A stretch of DNA of 64,000 nt. Origin: Sulfurospirillum multivorans DSM 12446. Lineage in GTDB: Bacteria; Campylobacterota; Campylobacteria; Campylobacterales; Sulfurospirillaceae. The notes under the pieces were generated by a model. The model was not told the origin of the DNA, ran no database searches, and was given only the letters and a program-made list of their open reading frames with translations. Of this stretch, positions 25,295 to 34,723 are shown one piece after another. The stretch lies in assembly GCF_000568815.1 (NCBI RefSeq), contig NZ_CP007201.1, forward strand, positions 1,993,654-2,057,653, written 5' to 3'. The position numbers and the translations under genes were made by a program. Position 1 is the first letter of the stretch, and each line of letters starts with the position of its first letter.

Positions 25295-26880
25295 GCTCTC
25301 TCCTTTTTTCTAATCCAAAATGATTGCGCCTCTTCAGGCATACGTGGCAGTTTTCGTGCACTCCAAAGCAATACGCATCCCAACACCAAAAGCCAAATAT
25401 CGACCCCTAAAATAGAGCTAAAAGGGAAAAATCCTAGCATAAACCAGTGCAGCAAAACGGAGCCTGTAAACAACGCACCGCCCAAGGCTAAAAACTCTTT
25501 GGCGGCTTGGTAGGTGTTGAAGCGGTAAAATGCCCAGAAAAGCGTTGCCAGCCACGCATTGTAAAAGAGTCCTTTTTGCCATAAAAGCCGATCACTCAGA
25601 TCAAACGGCAAAAGCCATTGCAACACAAAAAGCACGCCTGTTGCAGGAATGACGCCAACCATGATGCTTAAAGAGAGTTTTGCCATCCAGTGGTAAAAAG
25701 GAATGCGTTCATCAAACTTTTTCGCCTGTTTTTCAAGCCACAACATCACGCCAAAGCCAATCGCAAAGGCAGATGCAACCATCACCAACGCAATCAATGT
25801 TCGGCTAATCATATCCACGCCTGCTAAGAAGTGCAGAAAAAAGGTCGCTTCCGCAAAGAAAACGCTCCACGAACGATCCAGTGCTTTTTGCTCTGAGATA
25901 AGCGAGCCATCGACCGCACTGAGGGTTAAACTCGGCTTATTAAAGGCACCTCCGTTTAAAAATGGCTTGGTAACATCGTACCCTTTGAGCTCGATCTGGG
26001 CATTTGTAGCGTTCCAGTTGACCAGCTTTAATTGCTGAAAGTTGATCTGCGGATTGAGGGTTTGCGCTTTTGCGATTAATGTCTTAATCGGTAGCATCGG
26101 CGCTGTTTCACCAGAAGCGATACGCGCCTCTTCTTTGGGAAACAGCACAGGACCGATGATCGCATCGATGCGGCTCTCTTTGCCGCCACTTGCTAGTTTT
26201 GCCATCGGGACGGAGCTCAGAAGCGAGAGATTCATAAAAGCGCCGCTGAGTGTAATCAGCAAAAAGATAGGAAAAATCCACGTAAAAATCTTTACATGTA
26301 AACGTGAAAAAAGCGCTTGCGGCGTTTTGGGTTTGTTCGTGTAGGAGAAGATGATGATCAAAATAACGCCTGAAATAACGATACTCATCACGCCCACAGC
26401 CATAAATCCAAAGAGCAAACGCCCAAAAAAGCTAAAGGCGACTCCAAAAAGCTCTTTGTCAAAATCCAGCACTTTGCCGTAATGAAGCTTGTTTAAAAAA
26501 CTTGCTAGCTGCGACTGCGCTCCTTCATCCTGAATTTTCGCTCCACTCAGGGGATTGAAAAAAAGTGGGGCACTAAAACGGTGCGAAATGCTCAACGCCG
26601 TCTCCCCTTTTGTACCGGGAAGCGTGATAAGCAGATTATTTTTGGGACAATTGGGGTCTTCTAAAACCCGATTGAGCATCATTTCATACTCAATCTGCGT
26701 CACATCTGCCATTTCAATATGACGCGATGGCTTTTCCCACACCTGAAGATAAGGCAGAAAAATGGCAAAAATGCCAAAGAAAACGCTGATGTACATGACC
26801 AGCGATACGACCATACCAAGAGCTACATGAAGCCTTAAAAGACGTTGTTTCCATAATTTGGATGCGTTGATCTCATTCAT
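25291..26880 (-). CDS. PepSY-associated membrane protein (siderophore reductase-like)
   Basis: 529 residues with the PepSY_TM plan: helix 1 after RLLRLHVALGMVVSLVM, a large periplasmic part, further helices, and a C-terminal bundle of four. His pairs such as RLHVALG, FFLHFLAG and YHWMAKL could hold haem. Relatives sit beside TonB-dependent siderophore receptors and are thought to reduce ferric chelates in the periplasm or inner membrane. It overlaps genes at both ends (ATGA with the CbiL-like gene, eight bases with the small membrane gene). TTACATGTAA at 26292. Confidence 0.8.
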   Translation of the reverse strand: MNEINASKLWKQRLLRLHVALGMVVSLVMYISVFFGIFAIFLPYLQVWEKPSRHIEMADVTQIEYEMMLNRVLEDPNCPKNNLLITLPGTKGETALSISHRFSAPLFFNPLSGAKIQDEGAQSQLASFLNKLHYGKVLDFDKELFGVAFSFFGRLLFGFMAVGVMSIVISGVILIIIFSYTNKPKTPQALFSRLHVKIFTWIFPIFLLITLSGAFMNLSLLSSVPMAKLASGGKESRIDAIIGPVLFPKEEARIASGETAPMLPIKTLIAKAQTLNPQINFQQLKLVNWNATNAQIELKGYDVTKPFLNGGAFNKPSLTLSAVDGSLISEQKALDRSWSVFFAEATFFLHFLAGVDMISRTLIALVMVASAFAIGFGVMLWLEKQAKKFDERIPFYHWMAKLSLSIMVGVIPATGVLFVLQWLLPFDLSDRLLWQKGLFYNAWLATLFWAFYRFNTYQAAKEFLALGGALFTGSVLLHWFMLGFFPFSSILGVDIWLLVLGCVLLWSARKLPRMPEEAQSFWIRKKERA

Positions 26881-27172
26881 ACAGCCATCCTAAAATACCC
26901 ACAATGATCAGCGTTGGAAGCACAAAACGAAGCAGTGCGCCAAGTTTGGTAGGAGCTAAGGCGATCCACAAAGCGACCGCCGCCCACGCCAACGTGTTGT
27001 ACAAAAGAGCGATCACGGCGAAATCGTTTTTGAAAGGCGAGTCAAAAGCAACCAAAACACACAGACTAAGATACGAAAGCACCAAACCGCCAAAGATGGC
27101 GGTGATGATGCGAAAGAGTCCAATTTTTTTACCATTGGGCTCAGGAGTGGCTAAATAGCGATAAAGGCTCAT
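26873..27172 (-). CDS. Small three-helix membrane protein (DUF3649-like)
   Basis: 99 residues with three hydrophobic segments (IITAIFGGLVLSYLSLCVLV; AVIALLYNTLAWAAVALWIA; FVLPTLIIVGILGWL). The size, helices and place between a TonB receptor gene and a PepSY gene match the DUF3649 iron-uptake-associated proteins. Its role is unknown; it may be a partner of the PepSY protein. Confidence 0.6.
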   Translation of the reverse strand: MSLYRYLATPEPNGKKIGLFRIITAIFGGLVLSYLSLCVLVAFDSPFKNDFAVIALLYNTLAWAAVALWIALAPTKLGALLRFVLPTLIIVGILGWLYE

Positions 27173-27186
27173 GTGTACGACTTCCC

Positions 27187-29202
27187 TTAAAATCGGTAAT
27201 CAAACGTCACGCCAAAGGTGCGCGGTTGACCCACTTGCAAGTTTGTTCCTCGATACGAATAAAGCACATCTTCATCCAACGCATTTTTGACGTAAGTGCG
27301 AATCGTATAGCTTTTGGTTTCATAGCCAAAATTGGCATTGACCAGCGTGTATTTGCCTGCGGTGTATGCTTCGTTGTTATCGATGCCTGAGTAGTATTCA
27401 CCCACATACGAGAGGTCGCTTCCAAAGAAAAAGCCTCCACCAAAGTGTTGCGTAAAGCCAACATTACCCGTAAAATGAGGCGCGTAATTGAACTCATTTC
27501 CTTTATAACTCGTACCCGTTGGCGCTTCGGTGATTTCAGATCGTAAAAGACCAAACCCGCCGTGTAGCTCCAAATCAGAGCTCAAACGGTAACTCGCTTC
27601 GGCTTCAAAACCGTAACTTTTACCCTCAGGAATGTTGGTAATACGATTACTTAACAAGCCTTGGTAACCATCATAATCGTTGTAGAAAAGGTTGGTATTG
27701 AGCGTTAGACTTTTATTGAGCATTAACGAGCGCGTTGTCGCTTCATACGTCCACACCTCTTCTTTATCAAACTCATAGTAGGTGTAAGGCACAGCACTCA
27801 CATAGATGGAGCCACCTCCTGGTGTGTAGCCTTTGCGAATCGTAAAACCTAAATTGTGTTCTGGAGTAAGTTTGTAGTTGATGCCTACTTTTGGCAGGAA
27901 AATCGTTTCAGCCGTATCGGTATCGGTGGAGGCCATATTGGCCCCTCTTTGATACGAAACGTCTCTTTCTTGTTGCTCTCTCTCAACACGTCCACCAAAA
28001 ATTACATCTAAAGAGTCGCTTACATGTAAAGACTCTTCAGCAAATAAAGCGGCCGTTTTGATCTCATCATCACCACTCAACAGTGTGATACCATCGGTTG
28101 CAATATCTTGCGTACGGTTGTAAAAATAAAGCCCCACCATGCTCGTCAACAACCCACCTTTGGGGTCATGCACCAAACGCGTTTCAAGGGTATTGCTTTT
28201 TTCATCCAAGTCCAAAGGCATCACAAGTGTTGCTTGTTCAAACGAGGCTTGATAATCGCTATGACCGAGTAACGTATAAAGCTTTAGATCATCATTGATC
28301 GCGTATTCGACATCGACACTTACGGTTGTGGTGGTGGTATCGGTGTAACGCACAGGGTTGGAAGATGTGACGACATCTTGGAATAATGAAATATCAGGGT
28401 TGCTGATTTCATTCATATATTCGCCCTCTTGGCTACGATGCGATACGGTCGTCTTGACGATCAACCCTTCAATATCTTTAGGAATCCAAAGCATTTTTCC
28501 CCGCACACTGCCTTGCTTGATCTCTGAAGGGTCCCAAGGCGTACTCGCTCCCGTATAATTGATAAATCCATGTCCGTAAACGCCCTGCGCAGCAAGTCGT
28601 AATGCCAACTCATCCTCTACGATGGGGCCTGAGATCATCGCGGCAAGCAGCGCTTTGTCATCTTCGTTTTCATAACCAACGCGCACAGCACCCTCAGGCT
28701 CAAACGTCGGATCTTTGGTATTGATGACAACCGCACCACCGATGCTATTGCGTCCTTGTGTGGTCGATTGAGGGCCACGAAGCACTTCGATCTGTTCAAT
28801 ATCCCAAGCGCCAATGTCCAAATAACGCTGTCCGCTCCAACTCTCACTCAAACCATCCACACTCGTACTAATGCGTGGACGCGCCCCCGAGATAAACGCG
28901 TGCATTCCCGATGCAGGGCCTGCGCCACTGACACCACGAATGACGGGAAGATCTGAGGGATTATTGATCATATTGGGTACTTGCGCCGCTACATCGTACG
29001 CCGATTTTGTTTGTGAAGCATCAATGGTATCGCCCTTGAAAACACTGACCGCAGTTGTTGTCTCTTGCAAAGAACGCTCAATTTTTTCGCCCGTAACGGT
29101 TACTTCTGAGAGTTCCACCGTGGTAGTGTTTTCTGAAAATGCAAGTGACGGTAGCAGTAAACATACAGCCAAACTCATTTTCCACAATTTTTTGTCTAAC
29201 AT
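27187..29202 (-). CDS. TonB-dependent outer-membrane receptor
   Basis: About 671 residues from ATG at 29202 (AAGGACG upstream). Signal peptide KMSLAVCLLLPSLAFS, then the TonB box region TVELSEVTVTG, the plug (VPNMINNPSDLPVIRGVSGAG; IEVLRGPQSTTQGRNSIGGAVVINTKDP) and a 22-strand barrel ending in the usual aromatic terminus FGVTFDYRF. The plug sequence RGPQSTTQGRNSIGG is of the siderophore-receptor type. The substrate is not certain: a ferric siderophore is likely, given the Fur-like boxes and AraC regulator. TTACATGTAA at 28020. Confidence 0.87.
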   Translation of the reverse strand: MLDKKLWKMSLAVCLLLPSLAFSENTTTVELSEVTVTGEKIERSLQETTTAVSVFKGDTIDASQTKSAYDVAAQVPNMINNPSDLPVIRGVSGAGPASGMHAFISGARPRISTSVDGLSESWSGQRYLDIGAWDIEQIEVLRGPQSTTQGRNSIGGAVVINTKDPTFEPEGAVRVGYENEDDKALLAAMISGPIVEDELALRLAAQGVYGHGFINYTGASTPWDPSEIKQGSVRGKMLWIPKDIEGLIVKTTVSHRSQEGEYMNEISNPDISLFQDVVTSSNPVRYTDTTTTTVSVDVEYAINDDLKLYTLLGHSDYQASFEQATLVMPLDLDEKSNTLETRLVHDPKGGLLTSMVGLYFYNRTQDIATDGITLLSGDDEIKTAALFAEESLHVSDSLDVIFGGRVEREQQERDVSYQRGANMASTDTDTAETIFLPKVGINYKLTPEHNLGFTIRKGYTPGGGSIYVSAVPYTYYEFDKEEVWTYEATTRSLMLNKSLTLNTNLFYNDYDGYQGLLSNRITNIPEGKSYGFEAEASYRLSSDLELHGGFGLLRSEITEAPTGTSYKGNEFNYAPHFTGNVGFTQHFGGGFFFGSDLSYVGEYYSGIDNNEAYTAGKYTLVNANFGYETKSYTIRTYVKNALDEDVLYSYRGTNLQVGQPRTFGVTFDYRF

Positions 29203-29255
29203 CCATCGTCCTTTTTGTATCATGTTTGTTTTGATGGTGGAAGTGTGCCATTTAT

Positions 29256-29269
29256 GAGGATGATTATCA
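29256..29269 (-). promoter_or_regulatory. Fur-like box upstream of the TonB receptor
   Basis: On the minus strand TGATAATCATCCTC matches 12 of 14 bases of the core of the 19-bp Fur consensus. It lies about 55 bp before the receptor start, in the gap to the AraC gene. Confidence 0.55.
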
Positions 29270-29325
29270 ATAAATAAAGAGTCACGAAAGGGAAAAAAAG
29301 AGATGAAAAGAGGAAAAAATGCGAT

Positions 29326-30312
29326 TTATAAGAGTTGTTTACGATAAACGCTCGGAGATATGCCAAAATGCTCCACAAAACGTTTGCTAAAATTGCCCGT
29401 ATGTTTGTAACCGACTTTAAACGCCGCTTCTTTCACACTGAGATTTTTTTGAAGCAAGGTCTTTGCCACATCTAAGCGCTGCTTTTGAAGCATCTCATAC
29501 ACGGTCATACCGTAATACGCTTTAAAATCTTTTTTCAAATAGCACTCATTAATTGCCGAACGATAGGCAATCTGCTTAATCGAAAGCTCTTTATCGTACT
29601 CGTGCAAGATGATATGTCTCGCCTTTTCAAGTGAATGAATCGTCTTAATATCCAACGAAAAATCGGCAATCTTGTGCATCGTGCTCATCATACGTTCAAT
29701 CGTATAGTGCGCCAAATACATAATATGCGCTTCCAAATAGAGCACATTCAAAAGATTTTCATCCATTGCGTGTTCATCAAACGCCTTTAAAATCTCCAGT
29801 TGCCGCAGGTCAATCTCACCACCTTCTAAAACGGCATAACCATTCTGTTGCGTCTCCTCAGCCATCTTTGTGTACACCTCTTGATAATTTGAGATGAGAT
29901 GAAATAGCAGCTCTTCTTTGATGCCAATCGTAATCGTACGGTAGCGCTTGTCTTTTTGCATCTGCATCTCCATACAAAACGCATGCGATGAAAAACCGAT
30001 AAAAAAGCTGTTTTTCTTGATGAGGTATTGTGTCTTATTTTTAAACACGTGCGTAAAGTCATCGCCAAGGTTGAACACCAACACAGCCCCAGGAATATCC
30101 GAAGAGAGCGATGTTATCGTGTCTTGATGCAAAACATACGCATACGTATACGCTGCCACACCGTTTCCAAGGTTATACCAAATAAACGTCCCATCACCCA
30201 GTTCGGGTTTGACCTTTGCTAAAAAATTTTCACGCGAAAAAGGGTACTGCTTTGTTTGAGCGATCTGCAACAGATCATAAGCATTGATACGTAAAACAGA
30301 ACTTTCGCTCAC
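29326..30312 (-). CDS. AraC-family regulator (PchR/AlcR-like)
   Basis: 328 residues. The N-terminal 200 residues form a sensor part; the C-terminal 110 form two helix-turn-helix motifs (LSIKQIAYRSAINECYLKKDFKAYYG and VKEAAFKVGYKHTGNFSKRF in part). FGISPSVYRK closes the domain as in AraC proteins. PchR/AlcR-type members switch on siderophore receptor genes when the ferri-siderophore is present. Its own promoter also has a Fur-like box. Confidence 0.82.
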   Translation of the reverse strand: MSESSVLRINAYDLLQIAQTKQYPFSRENFLAKVKPELGDGTFIWYNLGNGVAAYTYAYVLHQDTITSLSSDIPGAVLVFNLGDDFTHVFKNKTQYLIKKNSFFIGFSSHAFCMEMQMQKDKRYRTITIGIKEELLFHLISNYQEVYTKMAEETQQNGYAVLEGGEIDLRQLEILKAFDEHAMDENLLNVLYLEAHIMYLAHYTIERMMSTMHKIADFSLDIKTIHSLEKARHIILHEYDKELSIKQIAYRSAINECYLKKDFKAYYGMTVYEMLQKQRLDVAKTLLQKNLSVKEAAFKVGYKHTGNFSKRFVEHFGISPSVYRKQLL

Positions 30313-30343
30313 CCTCTTCCCCTAAAATAAAGTTACCATTAGT

Positions 30344-30357
30344 TGATAAGCATTCTC
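30344..30357. promoter_or_regulatory. Fur-like box upstream of the AraC regulator
   Basis: TGATAAGCATTCTC matches 12 of 14 core bases of the Fur consensus. It lies 32 bp before the AraC start codon and resembles the box before the receptor (both TGATAAnCATnnTC). Confidence 0.5.
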
Positions 30358-30440
30358 AAACAAAGGTATTTTATATTGTAGCAAATCTTCGCCTTAAAAT
30401 ATAAAAGGTTCTTACATGTAAAGCCTACATCTTTCAAAAA

Positions 30441-31508
30441 TCACGCTTCTTCTGCATTTTTACGGATAAAAAGTGTGTGTGTTGGGTAGGCAAATTCGAT
30501 CCCTTCTTTGCCAAAAGCTTCAAATATCGCCATATTAATCGACTCTTGAATATCCATATAGATCGTGTAATCATCGCTATTGACGTAGTACACAAATTCA
30601 AAATTCAAACTTGAATCGCCATAGCTTGCAAAATGCCCTCGATCATACGTTGTCGTATCTATCATGGTAATAATCTCTTTCACAATGGTCGTGATTTTTT
30701 TGAGCTGTTCTGGCGCAATCTGATACGTCACTCCCAAGGAAAACACAACCCTTCGTTTTTCCATTCGTTTATAATTATGCACGCGTGAATTCGTCAAATC
30801 GGTATTGGAAAAGACAAGTTGTTCGCCACTGAGTGCGCGAATACGGGTCGTTTTGATGCCAATATGCTCCACAACCCCTATTTTATCGCCAACCATGATA
30901 AAATCACCCGACTCAAAAGGTTTATCAAAAAAGATGACAAAATAGCTAAAAAGATCCCCAAGAACGGCTTGAGCGGCTAACGCAACAGCAATACCACCAA
31001 TGCCAAGACCTGCCACCACGGCTGATATTTTTACCCCAAGATTATCAAGGAGAAACATGATGGCAATCATCCAAATAGCAAAACTCACCAGTCCACTAAT
31101 CCCTTTGAGTTGATCTTTCTTTTGTATCGAATCAACCGATGTTTGTAAATAGCGTTGCAAACTATAATGCGCAATAGCAATCACAATACGAACAGAGAAT
31201 AGGGTAAGCACCACAAAGATCATCACATCAAGGATATGTTCAAATTTTGAGGACAACACAAGAAATTTGAGCGACAGATAAAAGATGGAAAAGTAAAAAA
31301 CAGGAATAAAATAGGTCTCGATGACACTGATGATTAAACCACTCACGTGTGTGGGAATCGCATTGATCCATATTTTCAGCTTTGTCAAAATGTAATATTT
31401 AAAGATAAAAACAGATAAAGAACCTAATGTAAAAAAGCCAAAGGCAATGCAATAGTCCAAAAATGGATTGCCCATAATCGTATAATCTAAGAGTAAATTG
31501 ATCGTCAT
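30441..31508 (-). CDS. MscS-family mechanosensitive channel
   Basis: 355 residues. Several N-terminal helices, then the pore helix VVAGLGIGGIAVALAAQAVLGD with the Gly/Ala pattern of MscS TM3, then the beta-domain FDKPFESGDFIMVGDKIGVVEHIGIKTTRIR and a C-terminal alpha-beta region. It should release solutes after osmotic down-shock. It overlaps the upstream osmolyte-synthase gene by ATGA, so the making and release of a compatible solute may be made from one message. A TTACATGTAA follows the gene at 30412. Confidence 0.88.
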   Translation of the reverse strand: MTINLLLDYTIMGNPFLDYCIAFGFFTLGSLSVFIFKYYILTKLKIWINAIPTHVSGLIISVIETYFIPVFYFSIFYLSLKFLVLSSKFEHILDVMIFVVLTLFSVRIVIAIAHYSLQRYLQTSVDSIQKKDQLKGISGLVSFAIWMIAIMFLLDNLGVKISAVVAGLGIGGIAVALAAQAVLGDLFSYFVIFFDKPFESGDFIMVGDKIGVVEHIGIKTTRIRALSGEQLVFSNTDLTNSRVHNYKRMEKRRVVFSLGVTYQIAPEQLKKITTIVKEIITMIDTTTYDRGHFASYGDSSLNFEFVYYVNSDDYTIYMDIQESINMAIFEAFGKEGIEFAYPTHTLFIRKNAEEA

Positions 31509-33771
31509 GTTATCGTACGATTAGGAATCACCGCACGCATGAATCCTTCGCCCCATGTGTGAACATCGTTACTTCGCACAATCGCATTCATACGCGTCAT
31601 TCGGTACGTTCTATCATCTTCACCTAATGTTAAGGCAAGATACAACACCTCTTCCATACTTTTCGCATCGTAAGGATTGGTCAGCAATGCACCATGAAGC
31701 TCAACCGCCGCACCTGCAAACTCAGAGAGAACAAGCGCACCATTTCCCCCTAAATGCCCTTGTGTTGCCACGTACTCTTTGGCGACAAGGTTCAGTCCAT
31801 CGCGCAACGGGGTAATCCACGCCACATCTGCCATAGCGTAATATGCAATCACCTCTTCATAAGGAATGGAGCGGTAAAAGTAACGCACAGGCGTCCAATC
31901 CAGCGTTGAAAAGCGACCGTTAATGCGCCCAACCAAGGTATCAACTTCCACTCTAAGTGCCTCGTACACTTCCATACCAGGCGCTGCGGGAGTGACAAAA
32001 TTGAGCAAAACCAACTTTCCAACAAACTCAGGGTGCTTCTCAAGTAAAGTTTCAAACGCCAAAAGTTTTTCAAGCGCACCTTTGACGTAGTCCAGTCGCT
32101 CCAACGAGAGAATGGCACGTTTACCCGAAAATTGAGCGCGAATATCTTCGATTTTATGACGCACTGTCGTTTTGTGAAGCAAACGATCAATCTGCGCACA
32201 ATCAATCCCCACAGGATGCGCACCCAACCTCACCCTCTTTCCTAAAACCTCAATCTCATCGCTCATCAAATCCACCCCAAGCGCGCAACCATAGGTCATA
32301 AACCGTGGAGCGCAGGGGACGTGGGAAAGTATTTTTGTTGGGGCATAACTGCGCACGACATCGACAAAATTTTCCACATAACGAGGAATATGAAAGCCTA
32401 TATAATCGCATTGCAACAGACTTCCGATGATCTCACGACGCCACGGAATGATATTGAAAATATTGGAAGGGGGAAAGGTTGTGTGGTGAAAAAAGGCGAT
32501 TTTCAGATCGGGGCGTAACATACGCAAAAACGCAGGCACCATCCATAAATTATAATCATGAATCCAAACCAAAGCGCCTTTTGAGGCTTCAAGGGCAGCT
32601 TGTTTGGCAAAAATTTCATTAATCTCAAGGTAATGTTCCCAGTGTTCTTGCTTAAATTCCGCCTTATCGGGAAAGGAAAAGATGATGGGCCAAAACGCCT
32701 CTTTGGAAAATTTCTTATAAAACAGATCCACATCTTTGGCTAAAAGAGGAATGCGTGCGGCTTTTAATTTGGGGTATTTTTCCACATCCACGTCGACATG
32801 CACTTCAAAGTTTGAAGGCTCGCGCGAACTTTGTTGCGACCACGCAACCCATGAGCCCTCAACGCCTGAGGAGAAAAAATTTAACAGTGTTGGCATAATG
32901 CCATTGGGACTTTTAGGTTTTCTCCTCTCTCCATTTGCCAGCTCATCAAAAGGTAAGCGATGGTACACCATGACCAAATCCGACGTTCCCTCTTCATGCA
33001 CCACACTTGGCTTCTCACTTTTCAAAAATTGATAATGCGCAAGCCCCTCAATAATCCCCGCACACCCCTCGCCCGATGAAAGATAAACCCCTTTGTCATC
33101 ACGAACCGCGTGAACAAGGGCTGGCTCTGCTCCACCCACAACGATGCTAGAGAAGCCTTCTTGAAACATCGACAAATCATTCATCGTGTCACCCGCAGTC
33201 ACAACCGTTTCGTGAGCAAATTCAAGATGCGCACACAGCTTCCGCAAGGTCGCACCTTTTCCAACGCCTTTGGGCAAAACATCAAGGTATTTTCGTGCGG
33301 AGAAAAGAAGCTCGCACCCCAAAGAGGCAACAACGGCTCTTAATGCATCATCGATCATCGCTTCATGCACCAAAACGAACACCGACGCTCCTGTGGAACA
33401 CTTTGGCGCTCTAAATAGGAAAAAGATTCCAGTGCATCTACCACCGATTGCGTGCCAGGCCAAAGATCGGAAATCTCTTGTTGCAACGGAAAAACAGGCA
33501 ACAACGTATCACCATAAACCACTGTTGCCCCCACATCCGCGATAATATAATCAGGTCTGGGAACCATCGGGTCATTTAAAACAGGCAAAATCGACTCTAA
33601 GCCTCGTCCTGTGACAAAAACAAGTTTAGCATAAGGAATATTTCCGCTAAAAAGTTCACGTAAATGCCGTCGTGCGGACAGTGGACCTGCGAGTAAAGTA
33701 CCATCCAAATCCGTTGCTAGAACAACGCTTGAGTTTGAATGTAAAGAAGAAGAAAGTAATTTTTTAAGCAT
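31505..33771 (-). pseudogene. ggpPS: HAD-GT20 bifunctional gene, frameshifted; probable GgpPS
   Basis: An N-terminal HAD phosphatase (TDLDGTLLAGP; FVTGRG; later GDTMNDLSMF) is fused to a GT20 synthase (HDYNLWMVPAFLRM; FFHHTTFPPSNIF; CDYIGFHIP; PLRDGLNLVAKEY). The reading frame changes near 33378-33392: the first frame runs from 33771 to a stop at 33355, the second carries on to 31505. One missing base (a -1 shift) would restore a protein of about 755 residues. Phosphatase-first, synthase-second is the order of glucosylglycerol-phosphate synthase/phosphatase (GgpPS) in proteobacteria, which makes the osmolyte glucosylglycerol; trehalose-phosphate synthase is the alternative. The shift may be a real mutation or a sequence error. 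Coupled to mscS by ATGA. Confidence 0.72.
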
Positions 33772-33979
33772 CTATGCCTCCATTGCATTTTGTTGTGCAA
33801 AACCCTTTGGTGGGGCAACATTTATGTAAAAACACCTCGTCATGTTGAATTAATAGCCATATAATAGCTTCGTATGTCAATCTATTGTAGCTAAAACTTT
33901 TACATTCTAGCTTAGGGGATGCGGTGTAAATGTGTGTCGTAAATCTTTACATGTAATTCACAAAGCGCTCAATCTTCGC
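33772..33979. other. Gap before the first HEPN/MNT module
   Basis: About 200 bp without a gene. It holds the divergent promoters of the HAD-GT20 gene and the toxin-antitoxin module, and one TTACATGTAA at 33948-33957. Confidence 0.5.
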
Positions 33980-33985
33980 TATAAT
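33980..33985 (+). promoter_or_regulatory. -10 box implying a leaderless MNT mRNA
   Basis: TATAAT ends six bases before the ATG at 33992. A start site seven bases downstream would be the A of that ATG, and no ribosome site lies between. Confidence 0.5.
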
Positions 33986-33991
33986 TTTTTT

Positions 33992-34300
33992 ATGAAAAAA
34001 GAAACCATTCTTCAACAGCTTAAAAGCATGAAAAATAATTATTTACCTGAAGGCTTTGTTATAGAGGGCTTATTTGGCTCTTACGCTCGTGATGAAGCCG
34101 ATGAGACAAGCGACATTGACATTCTCATCGAAGCCAAACCCTCCTTTGTCGAACGCTACGGCATTAAGTCTATTGAGCGTATCGAAGAAATCAAAAAAGA
34201 GATGAGTTCTGTTTTTGGAATTTCCGTTGATTTGGCTGATAAAACAGGGATGGGTAAAACCGCTCAAAAATTTATTATCGATAGAACAATTTATGTCTAA
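33992..34300 (+). CDS. mntA: MNT-type nucleotidyltransferase antitoxin (MntA-like), copy 1
   Basis: 102 residues from ATG at 33992; an earlier in-frame ATG at 33932 would place the -10 box inside the gene. The minimal nucleotidyltransferase motif is intact: GLFGSYARDEADETSDIDIL, with GS and the two catalytic Asp. In HEPN/MNT systems MntA AMPylates the HEPN toxin and silences it. The stop overlaps the HEPN start by eight bases (ATGTCTAA). A sister module lies beyond the IS element at 35.7-36.4 kb. Confidence 0.8.
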   Translation: MKKETILQQLKSMKNNYLPEGFVIEGLFGSYARDEADETSDIDILIEAKPSFVERYGIKSIERIEEIKKEMSSVFGISVDLADKTGMGKTAQKFIIDRTIYV

Positions 34301-34664
34301 AGAAAGCATTAGTAAAATCTATCTCATTCTTGAAAAAATAGAGTATATTGAAGCAATTGTTTCAAATGCTGGCTCTATTACCAACGCTTTGCATGACTTA
34401 ACAACCTATCGCCCCGCTATTTTGATGCACCTTACTTCCATTGCTGAACAATTTGACAAACTCCGTAAATCTTCCAACAATACATTTCTTGAATATTTTG
34501 AAGCTGACGATCTTAAAGGCATTTACGATGTTAGAAATTATATCGCCCATGATTACGAAGGCGTTAACCTTGCTATTATTGAGTGGATTATAAGGCATAT
34601 TTTGCCGAAATTTAAAGAGCAGTGTTCGAAGATTATTGAAAAAAGTTCTAAATTTTACATGTAA
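34293..34664 (+). CDS. hepT: HEPN toxin (HepT-like), copy 1
   Basis: 123 residues, all helical. The RNase motif R-x4-H is present as RNYIAHDYEG (about residues 83-92), with the tyrosine two or three residues after the His that MntA modifies. HepT cuts RNA when released. The stop codon is formed by the palindrome TTACATGTAA: the last codons read TAC ATG TAA. It pairs with the MNT gene upstream. Confidence 0.8.
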   Translation: MSKESISKIYLILEKIEYIEAIVSNAGSITNALHDLTTYRPAILMHLTSIAEQFDKLRKSSNNTFLEYFEADDLKGIYDVRNYIAHDYEGVNLAIIEWIIRHILPKFKEQCSKIIEKSSKFYM

Positions 34665-34723
34665 AGACTTACAATAAGTCACTCACAACTTTTGCTTCAC
34701 AACTTTTGGAAAACATTAAAATT

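Noticed and set aside
33355-33463. Programmed -1 frameshift in the HAD-GT20 gene
   Set aside because: No slippery heptamer of the X-XXY-YYZ type or stimulatory stem was found at the joint. A one-base loss or sequence error is simpler.
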